Source: Mesostigma viride
Taxonomy: Eukaryota > Streptophyta > Mesostigmatophyceae > Mesostigmatales > Mesostigmataceae
DNA length: 27,045 bases
NCBI GenBank assembly: GCA_009746045.1
Contig: RPFO01001824.1
Span: 1 to 27,045, forward strand
Direction: 5' to 3'
Shown here: positions 16,104 through 24,623 of the stretch, piece by piece
Numbering within the stretch: the stretch's first letter is position 1
How the letters are laid out: the number at the start of each line of letters is the position of its first letter
Position numbers and translations under genes: made by a program
The notes under the pieces: generated by a model
Told to the model about the DNA's origin: nothing
Databases searched by the model: none
Seen by the model: the letters and a program-made list of their open reading frames with translations, nothing else

Positions 16104-18844
16104 ACGCCACTCCCCCCCTTCTTCACCAGTGTGGCCTCCATGCCCACAAACAGCAGAGGCTCATTCTCCACCTGCCATTGCTCCCTACCCAGAGGAAACT
16201 TGGACTTAATGATGGAGATCAGCTCCTTAAGCCACGACGTGGGAGCTATCAGATGTAGGTCATCCCCGTGCAGCGAAGCATACACTGGTAGGCCTTCCCA
16301 TTGCCCCAGAAACAGACAGGGGTCTACAGGAGAGACCTTCAAGTTGCAATGCTCCTTCAGGAAACGGTTGAGAGTCTCCCTCCAGATTATTGGACTTGAC
16401 CTCAGGCCCTCCAGGCCCTTGAGGATTTTAAGGAACTCCGTGTGGATGTCCCTTTTCCATACAGCAGGCACCCTAACATAGAAAGGCGTCTTGCCCTCCC
16501 ACTTTTCCTGTGCCACATCTGCATCCCCCTCCAGAAATGCCCTCTTGAAGTCTACCACCACTGAGCCATAGTCCAAGCCCTTGTTGAGAAGGCCTAGAAA
16601 TACACACAGCAGCAGCCTCCAAGTGTCATGCAACATGCCAGGGGTATACAACTCCTCAGCAGTGCACTCACCAGTACCCTTGAACTCATTCAGCACTGGC
16701 CTGACATGTGGTACCTTGACCCCGTCCACCTCCTTCATCTTGATGACAAACTTGAGCTTGAGTAGACGTCGTGCAGGAGGCAGGTCATTGACAGGTTCCA
16801 CGCATTTCTTGGAGATCCAGTCCTCCCCAGATTTAATCAGACCCAGTGTGACCTGGGGACACATAATGGGAGAGGACATGAGCTTCACCAGGCCTTGGTA
16901 GTTGATAGGGCTGTGTCCAGCAAGTGAGTGAGGACCAATGCCCAAACTGCTTGGATGACTAGCAGCTGGCAATATGAGGTCATCAACCAAGGGCTCCTGC
17001 CCCTGGCACACTTGCACACGCTTAACCGTCCTGGTTACTGCACGTGATAGGTGAGTGGTCCTGAAATTAATCAGTGGGACCTGACCAGCCCCTTCCTTAG
17101 TCAGGAGAGAGGACGTGATCACTACCCCATCCTGGCATAGGAAATTCTGCCCCAGAAGAGCAGGTCCTTGATAGCCCTCCAAGACACAAAAAGCAGTGTC
17201 CTGTCCAAGGATAGGAATGAATACCTCACCCAGTACCTTCACGTGTACCCCGCCACTGAAGTCAGACACAAACTGATAGCTGGGTTCAGTCATGCTGTAC
17301 CCTGCTGCAGCCCTGGTCCCAATGATGGAAACCTGAGAATTAGTGTCTACCTCTAAGGCAGTGTCCAGCCCCAGATTGCCATGCCACCTGAGCTTGGCTA
17401 CCTTGGGCTGCTTCTTGGCTCTTTGTAGAGCCCCAATCAATCCAGCCAAACTTGTCCCCCTGGGCTTGGTTAGTGCCTTGGGCTTGACAGTTGACTCCCC
17501 AGCTGTTGACCTTGCAGCCTGTTCAACAAGTACCTCTGCAACCTGGCCAGGGCTGACAGATTCCCCTGCAACAGATGTGGTCGTTGCGTCAGTGATGTCA
17601 CTTGGGACCTGAAAATCCTGCAGATCCTGTGAGCCTTGTGCCTGACTGCCCTCATTCATCAGGTTAGGCTTGACATATGACCAACTCAGCCGGTGCACAT
17701 GCTTTGGTTCGTCCTCCATGCTGACCAAGCATGCGTGGCTAGCTTCATCAACCTGGGTAACCACCCCAGGACTCCAGCTACCACGTTTGCCATAAAGGCT
17801 AGGTTCCTTCCAAGCTAGGACCTTCTGACCCACTTGTGGCTCCAGCATCTTCCAACCCCGGTCCTTCTCCCTCAGCTTGGCAAAGGTGACATGTGCAGCA
17901 TGTTTCCAGCCCTCCAGCACATGTGGTGGGCACAGGCCATGATATAGACCCATTGGGCTGACAGCAACTCCATCATAGTAGAAGTTAACCCTGCTGTTCA
18001 GCTGCTGCTCCACGTTCCTCAGCCATGCACTCCTGACAAGTGCAGGTGCAGACAAGGGTACCCAGTCTTCAGAGATGATCAATTTCTTGACCTCCTGGAT
18101 TGCCCTCTCGATAGCACCCTGCTGCCCATGAGCCTCCCTAGGTGTAACCAGCAACTCAGGAAGGGTAGGATCACCCTTGAGATGCTGAAACTGCATGTCC
18201 ACCTGGATCCTTGTGGTAGGAAACTTGGCTCTTACATTCTGCAGGGCAGCCAGCAAGTACCTGTTCTTCATAGAAGGTAAATGCTCTAGCACCTTGTATT
18301 TTGTGTACCTGTCCACGCACACCAACAGTTGCATGCCCCTGATGTGTTGGATATCACACTGCAGATCACCAATGCTCTGAGGTAGAGCTTTGGCATGTGA
18401 TTTCCTGGGCTTGTTGGAGGACAACTGGCACTTACACCGTGAGGCAGCTTGCTGACACGCCTTGAGAAGGGGTGCCCTGCCCATACGGAAGGCAAAGTTG
18501 TTTGACAGAGAAGTGGCATGCCCAAACATGTTGTGGATTCGGGCACCCAACTCCTGGTACACAGAGGAAGCAGTCCCTGGCACAGTCAGGACTGTGCTGT
18601 CAGGTTGTCCAGCATCACCATGCTGACTTCCATCCTGTTCTGACTCAGAGCCTGAGTCACCCTGCTCATGCCCAACACCTGGACCGCCAGCAGGGACCAC
18701 ATGCATACCACCAGAGGCCTTCACACCCCTCTGTGGTTGTACATTGGTTTCTCTCAAAATGAGAGGTCCACCCTCGTGCCCAGCACGAGGATGCATGGGG
18801 TCAGACATTCTTACAGCTGCACCAGCTGTCAAGGACGTCTTCAT
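16016..18844 (-). pseudogene. Pol of element 1: integrase, protease-like domain, reverse transcriptase
   Basis: A 942-residue frame; the listed ATG (MKTSLTAG) is internal, since the frame is open up to the gag TGA at 18988. Integrase: zinc-binding H104, H109, C130 and C137/C139, then catalytic candidates D164, D216 and E246 (GQQGAIERA). A basic, SH3-like tail ends near 393. Residues about 490-570 resemble a retropepsin: VDTNSQVSIIG with D500, then PALLGQNFL at 561-569. The usual DTG or DSG is DTN here. Reverse transcriptase, about 680-905: LPPARR, motif A VVVDFKRAFLEG (D765), KGLEGLRSSPIIW, and motif C as HGDD (D861, D862) instead of YVDD. The last 30 residues are out of frame; the true frame moves to RNase H. 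The order integrase-protease-reverse transcriptase is unusual. The function is copying and inserting the element. Confidence 0.9.
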
Positions 18845-18982
18845 AGGAACCTGTACCTCTCCAGGTGACCTGGGGCCACCCTGAACCTGGAGATCACCCT
18901 CTTGTTGCCCAGATATAAAATCTGCATTGGAGCACCTGGCCTCCCCCCTGGGTGAATTAAGGTGTGTAGGGGTTGCCTCAGA

Positions 18983-18988
18983 CAGTCA
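18983..18988 (-). promoter_or_regulatory. Gag-pol junction TGA-CTG, candidate readthrough stop
   Basis: On the minus strand, gag ends ...NKEQ-TGA and the same frame continues LSEATPTHLNSPRG into pol, 48 codons before MKTSL. The TGA is also present in element 2 (24621-24623). There a 2-bp change in a G run just downstream breaks the frame. Confidence 0.6.
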
Positions 18989-20093
18989 CTGCTCCTTGTT
19001 GTCTTCTTGCTGACTGCCCTTTGAAGGCTGGCCTGCCTGGGACTTGTTGTTGTTCTTCTTGTTGTTGTTGTTGTTATTCTTGTTGCTGCCCTGGCCCTGG
19101 GTCTTCTTGAAGCTGGGACACTCCTTCTTGATGTGCCCCCACCCCTTGCACAGGTAGCATTGTATCTTTGACTTGCCCTGGCCACTGCCCCCGTTGTCAG
19201 ACGCGTTGCCCTGCTTGGGCTGACCACCCACCCGCCTGAACACCGACTTGGAGTGTGACCTCCCGTCAGGTCGGGTGAATGATTGGCCTTCCGCTTGTTG
19301 TGGTTGCCCCTACGCCCTCCTTGGCTTCTGTCAGCCTCAGACGATTTGGAGCCACCCTGGGTACGCCCACCTGCCTGGGTAGCCTTCACTGCTGGCACTC
19401 CACCCTCAAACAGCTCCTCTGCCTCGAGTGCTTGTTTGATTATGACCTTGTAGGCCTTGAGGGTTGAGTGTGGGGCACACATGACCTTTAAGAGCCACGT
19501 GTAGCCTTGTCCAGCCCAGAAACCTTGAGCCAGTTGGTCAGGGCTATGTTATCAGCAACATTAAAGCCGTGAGCCCTGCCCTCCTCAACCATTTTACAAT
19601 AGTTAAGGAAGTTCTGGATCAGGTCTCCCTTGACCTCCCACCCCTGGTATTTATCCTGCCAATGGATCCCCACTTTCTTCCTCTGATCCTCTAGCAGCTC
19701 CTTTAACTCTGCCACGTAGCTGGACCAGGCCTTGTTGGCCTTCTTACACTCTCTAGTGAGGTCCTTTATCTGATCTGTACACTTGCCAAAAGTCTGGCTA
19801 CCTATCCAGATCTGGTAATAGTTTGTACCACCGTACAAACTTGGAAACCCCTCTAGCCCCTCCACAAACTCCTCAGCCTGCTTGGGCTTTGTGTCTGACG
19901 TGACAGGTTGCAGTTGATTCACAATAAGCAAACCCTGGGTAGTGAGATCATAACCAAGAACAGCTTGTGCATTATTATTATTGAAAGTTGGTAATCTCTC
20001 CGGTGACCCCCACGTCATCTACGTGGTCCCACTACCAGCACCACCATTATTCCCACTGGCTGGGGCACCTTTGCTACGGCGCCCGTCTGCCAT
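18986..20093 (-). pseudogene. Gag of element 1
   Basis: ATG at 20093 begins MADGRRSKGAPAS. A 4-bp loss relative to element 2 brings TAG in frame at 20019-20021, and a further 5-bp difference then restores the frame. A 1-bp loss gives TAA at 19488-19490, and another 1-bp loss follows near 19260-19280. The capsid-like part is helical (for example LTRECKKANKAWSSYVAELK). A CCHC zinc knuckle is intact in this copy (CYLCKGWGHIKKEC, about 19124-19165). An N/Q/K-rich tail encoded by AAC/CAA repeats precedes the TGA. It would form the particle and bind RNA, but this copy cannot make full-length protein. Confidence 0.85.
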
Positions 20094-20254
20094 TCTGCAC
20101 TACAAGCTATTCAAAAACACCTCAGCAAAGCAGCAGAATAAAGTATGTACAAAAATTGTCGCAACTGCCGCCTGCGCCGGTGTCGCCGCCCCCGCGAATC
20201 GCCGTTGAAAAATCGACAAAATGTCGACGAGCACTGGAAAAAAAATTGGCCGAC

Positions 20255-20962
20255 TCAGTAGTCGAGGCCCCGGAAATCGCAGTACTCATAGGTAAACTCA
20301 CGATCCTCCATATCCGGCGTGTGTGCCGGACCTGCACCGGTATGTATCAAAACCGGTGTGCTCCCCGCGCGAAAGTTGCGATGCGCCGACGCGCGAGGCG
20401 CAGAGGATGAGTAAAAATGACAACAATTCCCAACCTGCGGGAATCCACTCTCGCAAAGATGCGAGAAAAGCCACCAGGTTAATGAGAACCTGGCGTTCGC
20501 GACTGCGTACGCCGCGTGTGAGCAGCGACAGCAACGCGAGGTCTTGAAATAAGTTTGTCGAACCACCGGCGCGCCCCCCGTGCGTAGCGATGCCCAGTTT
20601 TGTAAATTTCTCTGGTAGCCGGTGAGCGAAGAGATGGCGTTGTCCAGCTCCTCGATGGCAGTGGTGACTTCGGTCACCGACCGCAAACCCCACGCACCTG
20701 GACCGTAAATTGCGACAAAATGTTGCGAATTGGTCCAACGGCGTGCGTATAGCCGGCACCAGCTGCGGCAAAGGGGGTCCTCGGGGAAATCCCCGAGCAA
20801 TGGAAGAGCTGCGCGCTGCCGACGATGAAGTTCGTCCAGCGATATCGTGACCTCGTCAAGCAATTGCTGCCACGATGGCGCAGCCGGTCTTGGTAAAGGA
20901 TCAGCCGGCGGAGCGGCTATCTCCTCATCGCCGGGAATTCGGAATTCTTCAGAATTTGGCAT
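20255..20962 (-). pseudogene. Extra ORF between LTR and gag, element 1
   Basis: ATG 20962 (MPNSEEFRIPGDEEIAAPPA) starts a frame open to TGA 20255-20257, about 235 codons. Comparison with element 2 shows that the middle of this copy is out of frame. The segment STNLFQDLALLSLLTRG and what follows sits in another frame, near 20570-20400, and the last part (STPVLIHTGAG to GLDY) returns to the first frame. The predicted original protein is an acidic, proline-rich N-terminus followed by several helices and an acidic end. I recognise no domain. A separate ORF in this position is not part of the standard copia plan. Confidence 0.6.
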
Positions 20963-20986
20963 ATTTGGAACGAGGCGTGTAATACG

Positions 20987-21602
20987 AGTTGTATGAGAGT
21001 GAATGCCACGAATTCCGCCATGGTTCTTGCAGGAAGTTGCCTTTATTAATAACAAGGAACACAGACGTAAGTCACGTCACTTCCAAGACTGCACGCAGCA
21101 CAGACGACAGGGTCGCAGTGCCAAGAGAACGTGCACGCAAGAACTAGCGTCCCGGTGCGACCAAGTCACACATATAGGTTGTTAGGGACGCGTCCAAGTA
21201 TTCAGCTGCACTGTCACAGCTGAACTGTCAATCAATTGATTACACAGACTCTGGCACGCCTTTGGCGCGCAGATCTATCAATTGTCCATACGGCTAGTCC
21301 TGTGGACCTATCCGTACACTACTCAGCATCAATTGTCTCATAGGTCCTGGCGCGCTACAGCACGCCTACCTATCAATTGACCATCAAGTCCTGTACAAGT
21401 CCTGTCAACGTCCTGCGGACTATCAAAGTGACACTTGTACATCCTGTGTCCGTACGCGCCCACAGTGGCGCGCCGGGTACTGTCGGCACAGCCTAGGAAA
21501 CGTCATAACTTTTACGTCCTTAACCAAATGAGGCGTTCAAGGTGCCGTTGGAAAGAGCGTAACAATCTCTATCCACCAAACGTAAATCCTTTACGTTAAA
21601 CT
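20987..21602 (-). repeat. 5' LTR of element 1, 616 bp
   Basis: It matches 11736-12351 with several substitutions and small indels (for example ACTACTCAGC for ACTAAGC, and loss of TGT in the TGTTGTACAAG region). The same four spaced TCAATTG motifs are present. Confidence 0.94.
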
Positions 21603-21607
21603 CAAGC
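21603..21607. repeat. Target-site duplication CAAGC, right copy
   Basis: It matches 11731-11735. The element 0 reading frame resumes directly after it. Confidence 0.93.
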
Positions 21608-21993
21608 TGTGGAGGTCCCTGGTTCCAAGGAGCAGGAGGTGGGTCGTGCGGTCCCGCGCACACAGCCAGGTCCTAGTTCCTCCTTAGGCAGTGAGACTGC
21701 TAGGGGGTTGAGCTATGCAGCCGCTGGGCATACTCTACACCATGTATTTGGGCACTCTAAACAGGCAGAAATGTTTGCTTGGAAGCTAGGTAAGCAGCCT
21801 CTGTTGGAGGCCTGCACTGCAGCTGCTGAGAACTGTGTCTGTCAGGAGAATCAGATTCACCCACCACGGTCCCACGCTAGAGAGCCTGCTAGAGAGCGGG
21901 GAGATATCCAAGTAGATATACAGCACATTCGTGGTTTGTATCTGTTGGTGGGGGTGGATAGGTTCAGCCGGTATAGGCTGTTGACCATCCTGC

Positions 21994-22611
21994 AGTTAAC
22001 GTAAAGGATTTACGTTAGATGGATAGAGATTGTTACGCTTTTCCAACGGCACCTTGAACGCCTCATTTGGTTAAGGAACGTAAAAGTTATGACGTTTCCT
22101 AGGCTGTGCCGACAGTACCCGGCGCGCCACTGTGGGCGCGTACGGACACAGGATGTACAAGTGTCACTTTGATAGTCCGCAGGACGTTGACAGGACTTGT
22201 ACAGGACTTGATGGTCAATTGATAGGTAGGCGCGCTGTAGCGCGCCAGGACCTATGAGACAATTGATGCTGAGTAGTGTACGGATAGGTCCACAGGACTA
22301 GCCGTATGGACAATTGATAGATCTCCGCGCCAAAGGCGTGCCAGAGCTCTCTGTAATCAATTGATTGACAGTTCAGCTGTGACAGTGCAGCTGAATACTT
22401 GGACGCGTCCCTAACAACCTATATGTGTGACTTGGTCGCACCGGGACGCTAGTTCTTGCGTGCACGTTCTCTTGGCACTGCGACCCTGTCGTCTGTGCTG
22501 CGTGCAGTCTTGGAAGTGACGTGACTTACGTCTGTGTTCCTTGTTATTAATAAAGGCAACTTCCTGCAAGAACCATGGCGGAATTCGTGGCATTCACTCT
22601 CTCATACAACT
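21994..22611 (+). repeat. 5' LTR of element 2, 618 bp
   Basis: It begins AGTTAACGTAAAGG and ends CATACAACT. It carries AATAAA at 22549-22554 near its 3' end, a possible polyadenylation signal, and the complementary CAATTGA motifs at the same spacing. CGTATTA directly follows at 22612, as in element 1 and at 5373. That shared string is a candidate primer-binding region, although it is not a TGG-type site. Confidence 0.94.
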
Positions 22612-22635
22612 CGTATTACAAGCCTCGTTCCAAAT

Positions 22636-23344
22636 ATGCCAAATTCTGAAGAATTCCGGATTCCCGGCGATGAGGAGATAGCCGCACCACCGGCTGATCC
22701 TTTGCCAAGACCGGCTGCGCCGTCGTGGCAGCAATTGCTTGACGAGGTCACGATCTCGCTGGACGAACTTCATCGTCGGCAGCGCGCAGTTCTTCCATTG
22801 CTCGGGGATAACCCGAGGACCCCGATTTGCCAGCACTGGTGCCGGCTATACGCGCACTGTTGGACCAGATTCGCAACATTTTATCGCAATTTACGGTCCA
22901 GGTGCGGGGAGGTTTGCGGTCGGTGAACGAGGTCACCACTGCCATTGAGGAGTTGGATAACGCCATCTCTTCACTCACCGGTTACCAGAGAAACTTACAA
23001 AACTGGGCATCGCTACGCACGGGGGCGCGCCGGCGGTGTCGACAAACTTATTTCAAGATCTCGCGTTGCTGTCGCTGCTCACACGCGGCGTACGCAGTCG
23101 CGAACGCCAGGTTCTCATTAACCTGGTGGCATTTCTCGCATCTCTGCGAGAGTGGATTCCCGCGGGGTGGGAATTGTTGTCGATCTTTACACATCCTCTG
23201 CGCCTCGTAGCGCGTCGGCGCATCGCAACTTACGCGGCGGGGAGCACACCGGTTTTGATACATACCGGTGCAGGTCCAGAGCTGGATATGGAGGATCGTG
23301 AGTTCGCATACGAGTACTGCGACTTCAGGGGCCTTGACTACTAG
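22636..23344 (+). pseudogene. Extra ORF between LTR and gag, element 2
   Basis: It starts MPNSEEFRIPGDEE at 22636 and ends ...DFRGLDY at TAG 23342-23344. The reading frame moves twice, near 22805-22830 and near 23030. The segments before, between and after the breaks match the extra ORF of element 1. The middle part (EVTTAIEELDNAISSLTGYQ) and the third part (LLTRGVRSRERQVLINLVAF) look helical. The function is unknown. Confidence 0.6.
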
Positions 23345-23511
23345 GTCGGCCAATTTTCTTTTCCAGTACTCGTCGACATTTGTGTCGATTTTTCAACGGC
23401 AATTCGCGGGGGCGGAGGCGACACCGGCGCAGGCGGCAGTTGCGACAATTCTTTGTACATACTTTAATCTGCTGCTTTGCTGAGGTGTTTTTGAATAGCT
23501 TGTAGTGCAGA

Positions 23512-24623
23512 ATGGCAGACGGGCGCCGTAGCAAAGGTGCCCCAGCCAGTAGGAATAATGGTGGTGCTGGTAGTGGGACCGCTCACGTAGATGACGTGGG
23601 GGTTACCGGAGAAATTACCAACCTTCATCACAATAATAATAATGCACAAGCTGTTCTTGGTTATGATCTCACTACCCAGGGTTTGCTTATTGTGAATCAA
23701 CTGCAACCTGTCACGTCAGACACAAAGCCCAAGCAGGCTGAGGAGTTTGTGGAGGGGCTAGAGGGGTTTCCAAGTTTGTACGGTGGTACAAACTATTACC
23801 AGATCTGGATAGGTAGCCAGGCTTTTGGCAAGTGTACAGATCAGATAAAGGACCTCACTAGAGAGTGTAAGAAGGCCAACAAGGCCTGGTCCAGCTACGT
23901 GGCAGAGTTAAAGGAACTGCTGGAGGATCAGAGGAAGAAAGTGGGGATCCATTGGCAGGATAAATACCAGGGGTGGGAGGTCAAGGGGGACCTGATCCAG
24001 AACTTCCTTAACTATTGTAAAATGGTTGAGGAGGGCAGGGCTCACGGCTTTAATGTTGCTGATAACATAGCCCTGACCAACTGGCTCAAGGTTTCTGGGC
24101 TGGATAAGGCGACACGTGGCTCCTTAAAGGTCATGTGTGCCCCACACTCAACCCTCAAGGCCTACAAGGTCATAATCAAACAAGCACTCGAGGCAGAGGA
24201 GCTGTTTGAGGGAGGAGTGCCAGCAGTGAAGGCTACCCACGCAGGTGGGCGTGCCCAGGGGGGCTCCAAGACGTCCGAGGCTGACAGAAGCCAAGGAGGG
24301 CGTAGGGGCAACCATAACAAGCGCAAGGGCGATCATTCACCCGACTCTGACAGGAGGTCACACTCCAAGTCGGTGTTCAGGCGGGTGGGTGGTCAGCCCA
24401 AGCAGGGCAACGCGTCTGACAACGGGGGCAGTGGCCAGGGCAAGTCAAAGATACAATGCTACCTGTGCAAGGGGGGCACATCAAGAAGGAGTGTCCCAGC
24501 TTCAAGAAGTCCCAGGGCCAGGGCAGCAACAAGAACAACAACAACAACAAGAAGAACAACAACAAGTCCCAGGCAGGCCAGCCTTCAAAGGGCAGTCAGC
24601 AAGAAGACAACAAGGAGCAGTGA
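23512..24623 (+). pseudogene. Gag of element 2
   Basis: ATG 23512 starts MADGRRSKGAPAS, and the frame is intact through the capsid-like region to the zinc knuckle. There a 4-bp loss at 24471-24476 (GGGGGG where element 1 has GGGGTGGGGG) removes the second half of the CCHC motif and shifts the frame. The original frame would end at TGA 24621-24623. After the shift, translation happens to run on into the pol frame, giving a 602-codon fused frame (23512-25320). That fusion is an accident of two changes, not a natural protein. Confidence 0.85.

Larger units (their letters stand above)
11736..21602 (-). mobile_element. Element 1: Ty1/copia-type LTR retrotransposon, minus strand, inserted in element 0
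   Basis: It is bounded by LTRs 11736-12351 (3' LTR) and 20987-21602 (5' LTR) in direct orientation, with the CAAGC duplication outside. On the minus strand the order is LTR, extra ORF, gag, TGA, integrase, protease-like domain, reverse transcriptase, RNase H, 3' untranslated region, polypurine tract, LTR. Integrase before reverse transcriptase places it in Ty1/copia. LTR ends are AGTT...AACT, not TG...CA. Without the nested TTAA element it is about 7.8 kb. The LTRs differ at several positions and the coding frames carry several indels. It is therefore older than the small LTR element at 6128-9766. Confidence 0.93.
11449..21993 (+). pseudogene. Start of pol (integrase) of element 0, split by element 1 and truncated by element 2
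   Basis: Pol is open from the TGA to the CAAGC target site at 11731-11735. It continues in frame after element 1 from 21608 to 21993, where element 2 cuts it. The first part is low-complexity, with a repeated GSGSQA. The second part holds an integrase zinc-binding pattern (HHVFGH, then two to three cysteines in ENCVCQ) and the first catalytic aspartate region (DIQVDIQHIRGLYLLVGVD). The sequence is homologous to the pol of element 1 but clearly diverged. The rest of pol would lie beyond the right edge of the window, past element 2. Confidence 0.8.
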
